Source: an uncultured Sphingomonas sp. (GTDB lineage: Bacteria; Pseudomonadota; Alphaproteobacteria; Sphingomonadales; Sphingomonadaceae). From it: a stretch of 64,000 bases of DNA. Where the stretch lies: the NCBI RefSeq assembly GCF_937859915.1, contig NZ_CALMAW010000053.1, positions 78,314-142,313 on the forward strand, read 5' to 3'. Both the position numbers and the translations under genes were made by a program. Below the pieces are notes generated by a model. The model made no database searches. It was not told the origin of the DNA and worked only from the letters and a program-made list of their open reading frames with translations. Positions 1 through 8,597 of the stretch are shown here, in pieces (positions within the stretch are counted from its first letter, which is position 1; the number at the start of each line of letters is the position of its first letter).

Positions 1-2
1 CC

Positions 3-1037
3 GACGCCGAGCGCGCGACGATGATCGGCTTCGACCGCCTCGTGCTGGCGACGGGCGCGCGCGACCTCGTGCTCGGCTTTACGGGGTGGGACCGGCCGGG
101 CGTGATGGGCGCGCAGGGCTTCGCCGCGCTGCTGACCCGCTACGACGCGCTGGCCAGCCGCCGCGTGCTGATCGCCGGATCGGGCGCGCTGGCGCTCGAG
201 ACCGCGCTGCTCGCGCTGGCGCACGGCATCGCCGTGCTCGGTATCGTCGAGGTCGCCGAGGCGGTGCAGGGACCGTCGGCGCTTGCCGAGCGGGTGGGTG
301 CCGCGGGCGTTCCGCTGTTTCTCGGCCACACGATCGTCGCGGCGGACGGCGGGATCGACGGTGTCGACCGGGTCACGCTCGCGGCGGTCGCGAATAAGCG
401 GCAGGTCGAGGTCTATTGCGATACGCTGCTGCTCGCGATCGGTGCGATCCCGGCGACCGAATTGCTGGAGGCTGCCGGAGTAGCGCCGGGCGAGACGATC
501 ACGCGCGTCGGCGACTGCGCCAGCGTCGTGCGCCCCGACCCCGCCTATCTCCAGGCCTGGTCGGCGGCAGTCGGCCGCCACGCCCCGCCCGAGACGATCG
601 TCTGCCAGTGCGAGGCGGTGGCGCGTGCCGACCTGATCGGCGTTCAGCCGCCGCGCTATCTCGACCGCCCTGTGGCGATGGCGGCGCGTTCGCTGTCGAG
701 CCTGCTGAACGATGGCCCTGCGCATCCCGACCAGATCAAGCGTCTGACCCGCGCCGGGATGGGCGTCTGTCAGGGCCGGCGATGCCGCGAGCAGGTCGCC
801 TGCCTGCTTGCCGAGCAGCAGGGCGTGCCGCTCGACCGCGTGCCCGTCGCGACGGTGCGGACGCCGGTCCGCCCGGTACCGCTCGGCGTGCTCGCCGACT
901 GGCAGGAGAGCGCGGCGATGACCGCGGGCTGGGACGTCTGGTTCGGCATCCCGACGCAGTGGACGCCCTATGCGATCATTGGCACCCCCGAGGAGGCGGA
1001 GCACGTCTCCGGGCTCGGCGGCACCATGCATGTCTGA
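3..1037 (+). CDS. FAD/NAD(P)-binding [2Fe-2S] oxidoreductase subunit (opine oxidase A / HcnB-like), 5' partial
   Basis: The reading frame is open to the left edge, and the first visible codons already match the interior of the family, so the N-terminus (with the first dinucleotide fold) lies outside the window. About 344 residues are visible. They include a pyridine-nucleotide fold near the motif IAGSGALALETALLAL and a C-terminal BFD-like [2Fe-2S] domain with cysteine codons at 603, 609, 768 and 783. This architecture is that of the larger subunit of octopine/nopaline oxidases and HcnB, which pass electrons from a partner DAO-type flavoprotein. That partner is the next gene, which starts 8 bp before this stop. 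The amine substrate cannot be read from sequence; the sarcosine oxidase genes downstream suggest N-methylated or opine-type amines. Confidence 0.8.
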   Translation, partial: DAERATMIGFDRLVLATGARDLVLGFTGWDRPGVMGAQGFAALLTRYDALASRRVLIAGSGALALETALLALAHGIAVLGIVEVAEAVQGPSALAERVGAAGVPLFLGHTIVAADGGIDGVDRVTLAAVANKRQVEVYCDTLLLAIGAIPATELLEAAGVAPGETITRVGDCASVVRPDPAYLQAWSAAVGRHAPPETIVCQCEAVARADLIGVQPPRYLDRPVAMAARSLSSLLNDGPAHPDQIKRLTRAGMGVCQGRRCREQVACLLAEQQGVPLDRVPVATVRTPVRPVPLGVLADWQESAAMTAGWDVWFGIPTQWTPYAIIGTPEEAEHVSGLGGTMHV

Positions 1038-2178
1038 GGCGGACACGCCCAGGGGCGCATCGGTCGTCGTGATCGGTGCGGGCGTCACCGGGCTCAGCGC
1101 CGCCTGGTGGCTGGCGCGCTCGGGGATCGACGTCGTCGTGCTCGACAAGGGGATCGTCGGCTGGGAGGCCTCGGGCCGCAACGGCGGCGGCGCGTCGCAC
1201 TACCAGAGCCCGCTGTTCGCCGAGGAGCAGCGGCTGTGGCCGCAGATGGACGATCTGCTCGGCTATCCGACCGAATATGTCCGCGAGCGGATCATCATCC
1301 AGCGCGATCCGGCGCTTCTCGACCATTATCGCGCGGTCGGCCGGATGTGCAGCGCGATGGGCTATCGGGTCGACGATCTCGACAGCCGGCAGGCGCAGGC
1401 GGCGGTGCCGCTGACCGACGAGACCTGTCTCGGCGGCATCCACCTGCGCTTCGGCGGCCACGCCAATCCGCAGCGCACGGTGCAGGCCTATGCCTGGGCG
1501 CTGCAGGACCTGGGCGGGCGAATTCTCCAGCATTGCCCGGCGCTCGCCATCGCGACCGCGGGCGGGCGCGTCGTCGCGGTCGAGACGCCGCGCGGTCGTA
1601 TCGCGTGCGACGCGCTGGTCGTCGCGGCGGGGCCGCAATCGGGCATGCTGCTCGCGCCGCTCAAGATCGACCTTCCGGTCGCCGCGGCGCGTGCGGAAAT
1701 GATCGTCACCGAGCCCGCGCCGATGATGGCGATCGGCGGGGTCGACGGCAACGGGCTCTACGGACGCCAGACCTTGCGCGGCAATCTCGCCTTCGGCGGC
1801 GGCCCGCATGAGTGGATCGCGACTGCCCCCGACGGACCAGCCGACCGTCCGGTCTCGCCGCTGGCGCGCAATCTCGCGCGGCGCGTCGCCGAGATGTTTC
1901 CCAAGGCCGCGCGTCTCAACGTGATCCGCTCCTGGGCCGGCATCGTCGAGAATACGCCAGACGGTCGGCCGATCCTCGACCGGTTGCGCGATCCCGGCAA
2001 CGTCACGGTGGCGACGATGTCGGGGGTCGGCTTCGGCCTGTCGCCGGCGAGCGGCCATGCGATCCGGGATCTCGTCGTCGACGGCGTCTGCTCCTTCGCC
2101 GACATCGCCAAGCTCGGCCTCGCGCGCTTTGCGACGCTCGAGCCGGATTGGCGCGAACGGCGCGGGTGGGCGGCATGA
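1030..2178 (+). CDS. FAD-dependent oxidoreductase, DAO family (opine oxidase B / HcnC / glycine oxidase-like)
   Basis: A 382-residue flavoprotein that begins with an ADP-binding fold (VVVIGAGVTGLSAAWW) near residues 12-27. It ends with the family's C-terminal FAD motif region, where ENTPDGRPILDR precedes a glycine-rich segment. The family oxidises C-N bonds of secondary amines and amino acids. The start at 1030 is preferred over an in-frame ATG at 970 because it gives a compact 8-bp overlap with the upstream subunit gene and places the dinucleotide fold at the N-terminus. It is likely the catalytic partner of the preceding [2Fe-2S] subunit, followed by sarcosine oxidase genes in one transcription unit. 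Substrate unknown. Confidence 0.82.
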   Translation: MSEADTPRGASVVVIGAGVTGLSAAWWLARSGIDVVVLDKGIVGWEASGRNGGGASHYQSPLFAEEQRLWPQMDDLLGYPTEYVRERIIIQRDPALLDHYRAVGRMCSAMGYRVDDLDSRQAQAAVPLTDETCLGGIHLRFGGHANPQRTVQAYAWALQDLGGRILQHCPALAIATAGGRVVAVETPRGRIACDALVVAAGPQSGMLLAPLKIDLPVAAARAEMIVTEPAPMMAIGGVDGNGLYGRQTLRGNLAFGGGPHEWIATAPDGPADRPVSPLARNLARRVAEMFPKAARLNVIRSWAGIVENTPDGRPILDRLRDPGNVTVATMSGVGFGLSPASGHAIRDLVVDGVCSFADIAKLGLARFATLEPDWRERRGWAA

Positions 2179-3488
2179 CGCGCTATTCGGCGCTCGCACT
2201 GCTCAAGGCCGGGCTCACCGGGCAGCGCGGCTGGGACCGGGCGTGGCGCGACCCGGAACCGACGACGCATTACGACGTGATCGTCATCGGCGGCGGCGGG
2301 CACGGGCTTGCGACCGCTTATTATCTCGCCAAGGTTCACGGCATCCGCAATGTCGCGGTGCTCGAGAAGGGCTGGATTGGCGGCGGCAACACCGGCCGCA
2401 ACACCACGATCGTGCGCTCCAACTACCGCCAGAAGCCGCTCCACGATCTGTTCGATTTCGCGCTCGGCCTGTGGGAGGGGATGAGCGACGAACTCAATTA
2501 CAACGTCATGTTTTCGCCGCGTGGCGCGCTGTTCCTGGGCCATTCGGACAGCGACATGACGGTGCTGGCGCAGCGCGGAGATGCGCTGAGATGCGACGGG
2601 ATCGACGCCGAGTTGCTGACGCGCGACCAGGTCCGCAAGCTGGTCCCGCTGCTCGACATGTCGCCCGACGCGCGCTTCCCGGTCCACGGCGGGCTGATCC
2701 AGCGCCGCGGCGGGACCGCTCGGCATGATGCGGTGGCGTGGGGCTATGCGCGGGCGGCGGACAGCCTCGGCGTCGACATCATCCAGAATTGCGAGGTGAC
2801 CGGCATCGTCCAGTCGGGCGGCCGCGTCACCGGTGTAGAAACGTCGCGAGGAAAGATCGGGGCGGGGCGGGTCGGTATCTGCGTCGCGGGCAATAGCGGG
2901 CCGGTGGCGGCGCTCGCCGGCATCACGCTGCCGATCGAAGCGCAGACCTTGCAAGCCTTCGTCACCGAGCAGGTAAAGCCGATGATCGACACGGTGATCA
3001 TGTCGCAGTCGCTGCACTGCTATATCAGCCAATCGGACAAGGGCGGCATCGTGCTCGGCGGCGACCCCGACCAGTTCCCGAGCTATGCGCAGCGCGGCCT
3101 GCCGCCACGGATCGAGCGCGCCGCGGCCGAGGCGATCGCACTGGTGCCGGCGCTGTCTCGGCTCCGGATGGCGCGCTGTTGGGCGGGCACCACCGACATG
3201 AGTTTCGATGGCTCGCCGATCATCTCGGCGCTGCCGGTGGGCGGCCTCTATCTCAACGGCGGCTGGTGCTATGGCGGGTTCAAGGCGACGCCCGGCTCGG
3301 GGTTCGTCTACGCGCATCTGCTCGCGACGGGGGCTGCGCACCGCCTCGCCGCGCCGTTCGCGCTCGATCGTTTTGCCGAGGCGCGACCATCGACGAAGCG
3401 GGGGTCGGCGCGATGCCGCAGCTGCGCTGATGATGCGGATCGACTGCCCCCATTGCGGTCCGCGCGCGCAAGCCGAGTTCGCCTATGA
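2175..3488 (+). CDS. soxB: sarcosine oxidase subunit beta, C-terminal tail frameshifted
   Basis: Beta subunit of heterotetrameric sarcosine oxidase, the subunit that carries the catalytic FAD and contributes to covalent FMN attachment. The ADP-binding motif DVIVIGGGGHGLATAYYLA lies at about residues 34-52. A conserved ARHDAVAWGYA segment carries His184, a candidate for the covalent FMN histidine. ATG overlaps the upstream stop (ATGA at 2175). As sequenced, the frame reads to 3488 with an unnatural Arg/Ser-rich tail. Restoring one base near 3381 gives the family-like ending GATIDEAGVGAMPQLR with a stop at 3428-3430, a 418-residue product, and an ATGA junction with soxD. I infer a one-base deletion, real or from assembly. 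Confidence 0.85.
   Translation: MTRYSALALLKAGLTGQRGWDRAWRDPEPTTHYDVIVIGGGGHGLATAYYLAKVHGIRNVAVLEKGWIGGGNTGRNTTIVRSNYRQKPLHDLFDFALGLWEGMSDELNYNVMFSPRGALFLGHSDSDMTVLAQRGDALRCDGIDAELLTRDQVRKLVPLLDMSPDARFPVHGGLIQRRGGTARHDAVAWGYARAADSLGVDIIQNCEVTGIVQSGGRVTGVETSRGKIGAGRVGICVAGNSGPVAALAGITLPIEAQTLQAFVTEQVKPMIDTVIMSQSLHCYISQSDKGGIVLGGDPDQFPSYAQRGLPPRIERAAAEAIALVPALSRLRMARCWAGTTDMSFDGSPIISALPVGGLYLNGGWCYGGFKATPGSGFVYAHLLATGAAHRLAAPFALDRFAEARPSTKRGSARCRSCADDADRLPPLRSARASRVRL
3381..3381 (+). other. soxB: apparent one-base deletion (frameshift) in soxB
   Basis: The codons up to GAG (3378-3380) match SoxB. The following bases match SoxB only in the next frame, where a natural C-terminus and stop at 3428-3430 appear. 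The simplest repair is one extra G in the GG run at 3380-3381. The repaired length (418 aa) and the resulting ATGA overlap with soxD both support the reconstruction. Confidence 0.7.
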
Positions 3489-3693
3489 GCGCACGCTCGA
3501 CTCGATCGTCACGCTCGACATGGCCGAAGACGAGGCGGTGGCGCGGCTCTACGCGCGGGCAAATCCGCGCGGCTTTGACGACGAGCTGTGGCGGCACGGG
3601 TTCGGCTGCCGGCAATGGCTTGTCCTGCATCGCCACCGGCAGACGCACGAGATCGCCAGCGTCGCCGCGTTCGATCCGGCGATCCATTCGTGA
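3430..3693 (+). CDS. soxD: sarcosine oxidase subunit delta
   Basis: An 87-residue protein matching the small delta subunit of heterotetrameric sarcosine oxidase. The zinc-site motif DCPHCGPR is near the N-terminus, an ARANPRGF-like segment and the WRHGFGCRQW motif are in the middle, and a third cysteine lies in GCRQW. Delta is structural and helps hold the alpha and beta subunits. The start (ATG ATG at 3430) overlaps the reconstructed soxB stop by one base, and the stop overlaps the GTG of soxA. This is normal translational coupling in soxBDAG operons. Confidence 0.9.
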   Translation: MMRIDCPHCGPRAQAEFAYERTLDSIVTLDMAEDEAVARLYARANPRGFDDELWRHGFGCRQWLVLHRHRQTHEIASVAAFDPAIHS

Positions 3694-4299
3694 CCGGGCC
3701 GCGCCGGATCGGCGACGACGCAAGCGCGACGATGCGCTTCACCTTCGACGGCAGGCCGCTGCGCGCACGGCCCGGCGACACGCTGGCGGCGGCGCTGCTC
3801 GCCAACAGCATCGGACTGGTCGCGCGCAGCTTCAAATATCACCGGCCGCGCGGGATCATGGCGGCGGGCGTCGAGGAACCCAACGCACTGGTCACGGTCG
3901 GCGAGGGCGGCCGCACCGAACCCAATACGAAGGCCACCGACGTCTTCGTCTATGACGGCCTGGTGGCGCGCAGCCAGAATCGCTGGCCGTCGCTGGGCTT
4001 CGATCTCGGCGCGCTCAACGGGCTGGCGGCGCGATTCCTGCCGGCGGGATTCTATTACAAGACCTTCTTCGGGCCGCCGTCGCGCTGGATGGTCTACGAG
4101 CGCTTCATCCGCCGCGCCGCGGGCATGGGCAGGGCGCCGACCGCGGCCGATCCCGACCGCTACGAACATCGCGCCGCCTTCTGCGACGTGCTCGTCGTCG
4201 GTGGCGGATCGGCCGGGCGCGCGGCGGCGGCGGCGGCGGACGGCCGGGTGATGCTGGTCGAGCAGGATCGCGTGCTGGGCGGCGATGTGAGCGCCTCAT

Positions 4300-4380
4300 C
4301 CCCGTTCGTCCCGAGCGCCGTCGAGGGACCGGCCGCACGCGGGGCGCCGGGTGTCTCGACTTTGCTCGACACGAACGGGG
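4300..4380. repeat. 81-bp palindromic repeat element inserted in frame inside soxA
   Basis: Two 26-base arms at 4300-4325 and 4355-4380 are inverted copies of each other (21 of 26 positions match by eye), starting CCCCGTTCGT on each outer end. A related element lies between genes at 28778-28860 with outer ends CCGTTCG. The soxA copy is exactly 27 codons with no stop. It encodes a stretch around PFVPSAVEG, located between the ADP-binding fold and the conserved LPAHVRVLTRTTA segment, a variable part of the family. It appears to be a mobile palindromic element tolerated inside a protein. Confidence 0.8.
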
Positions 4381-5320
4381 AGGGGGTGGCGGGTCTGCCC
4401 GCCCATGTCCGCGTGCTGACGCGCACTACGGCGACGGGCGTCTGGGATCATGGTTTCGTCACGCTCGTCGAGCGTCTCGTCGAGCCCGGTGCGGTGCCTC
4501 CGCCTGGCCGGCCGGCGCAACGCCTGTGGCACGTCCGCGCCAAGCGCATCATCCTCGCCACCGGCGCGATCGAGCGGCCGCTCACCTTTGCCGGCAACGA
4601 CCGCCCGGGCGTCATGCTGTCGCAGGCGGTGCGCACCTATATCGCGCGCTTCGGCGTGCTACCCGGCCGGCGCGTCGTCATCGCGACCAACAATGACAAC
4701 GCCTATGCCACCGCCGAGGCGGTCGCGGCGGCGGGCGGCGAGGTCGTCGCGATCCTCGATTCACGCGACGCGACGCCCGCGACGCGCTTTCCGGTTTTCG
4801 CGAAGGCGTCGCCGGTCGCGACGCGTGGCCGCAGCCACCATCTCGCCACCGTAGAGGCCGAGATCGGCGGCATCCGGCAGCGGTTCGCCGCCGATCTGCT
4901 CGCGATGTCGGGTGGTTTCACCCCGGTCGTCCACCTGCACAGCCAGGCCGGCGGCACGCTCGATTGGCGCGCCGACATCCAGGCGTTCGTGCCGGGCGCA
5001 TCGCGTCAGGCGATCAGCAGCGTCGGCGCCGCCGCGGGCGAGGTCTCGCCGATCGCCGCGACCACGGCGGACCTTGCCGATCCCAAGCACAGCTTCATCG
5101 ACTTCCAGAACGACGTCACCGCCGCCGACATCGATCTGGCGTGGCAAGAGGGCTATCGCTCGGTCGAGCATCTCAAACGCTATACGACGCTCGGCATGGC
5201 GACCGACCAGGGCAAGACCAGCAACATGGCGGCGCTGGCGCGGCTCTCCTCGGCGGCGGGTGTCGATATCCCGCAGGCCGGCCTCACCACCTTCCGCGCG
5301 CCGTTCACGCCTGTGACGCT

Positions 5321-5326
5321 GGGGGG
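5321..5326 (+). other. soxA: G6 homopolymer with apparent one-base insertion (frameshift) in soxA
   Basis: Before the run the frame reads the conserved SoxA segment TFRAPFTPVTLG. After it, the matching continuation LAGPDGGGH and the whole aminomethyltransferase domain lie in another frame. Five G instead of six joins the two without any other change. Homopolymer slippage in sequencing or replication would both explain it. Confidence 0.8.
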
Positions 5327-6496
5327 TGCTGGCCGGGCCCGATGGCGGCGGCCATGCGGCGCCTTCCCGCCGGCTCGCGCTGTACGACCGCCATCAGGCG
5401 CGGGCACCGATCTGGCAGCCTTTGGGCTATTGGCACCGGCCGCGCGCCTATCCGCTCGTCGGCGAATCGTTGCACGACGCGGCGGTCCGCGAGGCGCGCA
5501 CGGTGCGGACTCGCGCGGGCATCGTCGACGTCTCGACGCTCGCAAAGTTCGCGGTGTCGGGACCCGACGCCGTCGCGCTGCTCGAGATGGTCTGCGCGAC
5601 CGGCGTCGCGAAGCTGGGCGTCGGGCGCGGCCGCTACACCTTCATGCTGCGCGAGGACGGCATGGTGATGGACGACGGCACCGTCTGGCGGCTGGGCGAC
5701 ACGCGCTATCTGCTGACCAGCTCGACCGGCGGCGCGGATCGGATGGAGGCGCATCTGAGCTATGTCCACCGCGTGCTCGCACCGCATCTGCGGGTTTCCG
5801 TCGTGGCGCAGCAGGAGCATTTCGCGGGGATCGCGCTCGCCGGGCCGCTCGCCGCCGACATTCTCGAAGGGCTGACCGGCGAGCCGCCGCCGGCGCATAT
5901 GGGGCTTGCCGAGGCGTCGATCGCGGACGTACGCGTCCTGATCCTCGCCGCCAGCTACAGCGGCGAGCGCGCCTTCGAAGTCTATGCGCCGGGCGTCGAG
6001 GCCGGCCCGGTGTGGGATGCGCTCGATCGCGCGACCGGGGTACGGCGCGGCTGCCCTTACGGCCTCGAGGCGCTCGAATTCTTGCGAATCGAGAAAGGGC
6101 ATATTGTGATTGGCGCCGAGGCGGACGGGCGCACGACGCCGCACGACCTCCAACTCGACCGCATGTTGCGCAAGGCGGGCGGCTATGTCGGTGCGCAGGC
6201 GCTCGGGAGACCGGCCTTGTCAGCCCCCGATCGGCTGCAGCTCGTCGGGCTGGAGGCGCCGCAGGCGATCCCCGAAGGTGCGATGCTGGTCGCCGAGACC
6301 GGGGCGCGGGTTGAAGGCCATGTCACCTCGGCGGCGGGGCGGGTGTTGGGGAATGGCGGGATAGCGCTCGCCTTGCTGTCCGGCGGCCGTAGCCGCCTCG
6401 GCGCGCGTCTGATCGCCACCTCGCCGACGCGGGGCATGGATGTCGCCGTCACCGTCACCGCGCCGCTGTTCTACGATCCGGAAGGGGCGCGCTACC

Positions 6497-6988
6497 GTGG
6501 CTGACCGCGTGACCATTGCGGTGGCGCCCGCCGGCGACGTGATCGCGCTCGACCTGTGGAGCGACGCGGATGCGACGACCCTGATCGGCGGCATCGCGAT
6601 GCTCAAGGTCGAGCCGCGGCGCTGGTGGCTGTTGGGGGCCGCCGACCGCGGCGCGGAGCTTGAAGCGGCCATCGCCGATCGCGGCGCCTTAGCACCGATC
6701 GGTGGGGGACTGGTCCGTGCGACGATCACCGGGCCGGGGTGGCGCGGCCTGCTGATGGTCGCCGGACTGTTCGACGCCGAGGATCCCGGCTTCGGTCCGG
6801 GTGCCGTCGCCGCGACGGTCCTCCATCATGTCGCGGTGCGGATCGCGGTCACCGGCGAGGATCGCTGCGACGTCTATTGCGCGGCGAGCTACGCCCCGGC
6901 ACTCATCGATTTGTGGCGCAACGCCATCGGTGCCGACAGCGTCAGCGTATCTCCTGCTTTGCCCATGGCGCCGATCGGATCCACATGA
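6497..6988 (+). CDS. soxG: sarcosine oxidase subunit gamma
   Basis: A 163-residue protein with the position and style of the SoxG/TSOX gamma family, a poorly conserved GcvT-like small subunit that stabilises the holoenzyme. Recognisable features are the segment RRWWLLGA, the LHHVAVRIAV strand region, and a C-terminal CDVYCAASYA stretch before a helix. GTG at 6497 overlaps the soxA stop by 8 bp. The last codons overlap the ATG of the transporter gene by 4 bp, so the sox genes and the transporter are one coupled unit. Identification relies partly on context because the family is divergent. Confidence 0.82.
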   Translation: MADRVTIAVAPAGDVIALDLWSDADATTLIGGIAMLKVEPRRWWLLGAADRGAELEAAIADRGALAPIGGGLVRATITGPGWRGLLMVAGLFDAEDPGFGPGAVAATVLHHVAVRIAVTGEDRCDVYCAASYAPALIDLWRNAIGADSVSVSPALPMAPIGST

Positions 6989-8373
6989 CCCCAGCCGCAG
7001 CGACGTTGCCCGGTCCCGAAGTCGCCGCGGCGACGGCGCCTCGGCCCGACGCCGCCCGCTGGTATGTCGTGACGGTGCTGGGATTGGTCTATGCGCTCAA
7101 CATCGCCGACCGCTACGTCGTCTCGACCGTGCTCGAGCCGATCCGGCGCGAGTTCAACCTGACCGATACCGGCGTCGGCTGGCTGACCGGCGTGTCGCTC
7201 GCGCTGTTCTACATTCTGGTCGGCCTGCCGATCTCGCAGCTCGCGGATCGCGCGAACCGGCGCAACATCATTTCGGCAGCGATGATGCTGTGGTCGTTGA
7301 TGACCGCGCTGCTCGGGCTGACCCAGAATTTCTGGCAGTTCATGGCGATCCGGATCGGCGTCGGCGTCGGCGAGGCGGGCGGCACGCCACCCTCGACGTC
7401 GATCATCGCCGACTATTTTCCACGCGATCGCCGCGCGCTGGCGCTGACCATCTTTGCGCTGGGCTCGCCGCTCGGCGCGTGGCTCGGATCAACCGTCGCG
7501 GGCCGGATCGTCGATCAATTTCATAGCTGGCGGTCGGCCTTCCTGGTGCTCGGCGCGCCGGGCGTGCTGCTTGGCCTGCTCGTCCTGCTGACGATCCGCG
7601 AGCCGCGCCGGGGCCGCTATGAGACGATCGCGCCGGCGGCGACCCGGCAGGCGCCGCTCGGCGACACGATCCGCTATCTGTGCACGCATCGGTCGGTCTG
7701 GCACATCAACGCCGCCGGCACGGTGATCTGCCTGTGGGGCTGGGGGCTGATGTACTGGACGCAGACCTTCCTGCAGCGCGCCTACGGTCTGACGGCCGCC
7801 GAGGCGGGGGCACGTGTGGGGACGATCTATCTGTGGGCCGGGATTGCCGCGACGCTGGCGACGGGTGCGGTCCTTGCGCTGCCGGCGATGCGCGAGCCGC
7901 GGCGCATCGCCTATTTCCTCGCCGTGATCGTCTTTTGTTCGACGATCCCGTCCTTCGCGATCTACTGGACGCATTCGCTGCGCATCGCGACCGCGATGCT
8001 GTGGCTCGTCGTGCCGGCGGTCTATCTCTATACCGGGCCGCAAATGGCATTGCTGCTCAACTTCCTGCCGCCTTCGATGCGCGCGCAGGGCATGGCGATC
8101 AGCCTGCTGTGCGCCAATGTCGCCAATCTGATCGTCGCGCCGCTCGTCGTAGGCGCGATCAGCGACCATCTGTCGGGGCGGTTGCATAGCAATGCCGAGT
8201 CGTTGCGCTATGCACTGCTTGCGCTGTCGCTGACCGGTTTCTGGGCAGCCTATCATTATGGTGCGAGCGTGCGGAGTTATGACGCGGATGACCGCCGACT
8301 CCGCGACGGCGAAACGGGGGTCGCGGGCGCGGCCGGCGGGACTGACGGGGCCATTGTCCGGAAGCGCGGATGA
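6985..8373 (+). CDS. MFS transporter (spinster-like), probable amine/substrate permease of the sox operon
   Basis: A 462-residue polytopic membrane protein of the major facilitator superfamily with about 12 predicted hydrophobic segments. The first loop motif is GLPISQLADRANRR, the family signature between helices 2 and 3. Spinster-type members show the GVGVGEAGGTPPS segment that follows. ATG at 6985 overlaps the soxG stop (ATGA). Its position at the end of the oxidase operon suggests uptake or export of the oxidised amine, but substrate specificity cannot be read from sequence. Confidence 0.85.
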   Translation: MTPAAATLPGPEVAAATAPRPDAARWYVVTVLGLVYALNIADRYVVSTVLEPIRREFNLTDTGVGWLTGVSLALFYILVGLPISQLADRANRRNIISAAMMLWSLMTALLGLTQNFWQFMAIRIGVGVGEAGGTPPSTSIIADYFPRDRRALALTIFALGSPLGAWLGSTVAGRIVDQFHSWRSAFLVLGAPGVLLGLLVLLTIREPRRGRYETIAPAATRQAPLGDTIRYLCTHRSVWHINAAGTVICLWGWGLMYWTQTFLQRAYGLTAAEAGARVGTIYLWAGIAATLATGAVLALPAMREPRRIAYFLAVIVFCSTIPSFAIYWTHSLRIATAMLWLVVPAVYLYTGPQMALLLNFLPPSMRAQGMAISLLCANVANLIVAPLVVGAISDHLSGRLHSNAESLRYALLALSLTGFWAAYHYGASVRSYDADDRRLRDGETGVAGAAGGTDGAIVRKRG

Positions 8374-8597
8374 CCGCCTTGCTCACCACGAAGACGATCG
8401 GCTCGGCGCGCGCGGAAGAGTCGGCAGGGCCGCGGACCATGAGGGTCAATGTGTGCGTGCGCCGGCCGACGCGATCCCGCCCGAATCCTCGTGGCCTCGT
8501 TCGAGGACCGGCCCCGCCTGATCCCTTGTTCGCCGCAGCCTCGGCATTGCTGCCTGCAGCCGCGCGCTTTTTCATTCAGCTTCTGTAGAATTGCCGT

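Larger units (their letters stand above)
3690..6504 (+). pseudogene. soxA: sarcosine oxidase subunit alpha, frameshifted and carrying an in-frame repeat insertion
   Basis: Alpha subunit: binds NAD+ and tetrahydrofolate and passes the methyl-derived carbon to THF. The GTG start at 3690 overlaps the soxD stop (GTGA) and gives a typical N-terminus before FTFDGRPLRARPGDTLA. In order the sequence shows an N-terminal 2Fe-2S-type fold (about 15-100), an FAD/NAD domain starting near VLVVGGGSAGRAAA, a second dinucleotide-binding region (VVIATNNDNAYATAEAV), and a C-terminal aminomethyltransferase (GcvT-like) domain with IEKGHIVIGAEADGRTTPHD. The reading frame breaks in a run of six G at 5321-5326; one G fewer restores a continuous product of 937 residues. 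Residues near 204-231 are encoded by a palindromic repeat (4300-4380). Either a real pseudogene or an assembly error. Confidence 0.85.

Noticed and set aside
976..2199. Long antisense frames under the amine-oxidase, gltB, flgK and flhA genes (for example a 407-codon frame on the minus strand here)
   Set aside because: They follow from high GC and lack of stops opposite real genes; the products are Arg/Ala/His-rich without family motifs.
5326..6504. Free-standing aminomethyltransferase gene (GcvT-like) inside soxA
   Set aside because: The GTG falls inside a G run and the preceding residues complete the SoxA sequence; it is the C-terminal half of soxA after a frameshift.
8374..8588. Possible small gene of about 72 codons between the MFS transporter and LysR
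   Set aside because: Arg/Pro-rich with no protein-like character and no ribosome-binding site; shadow-type frame.
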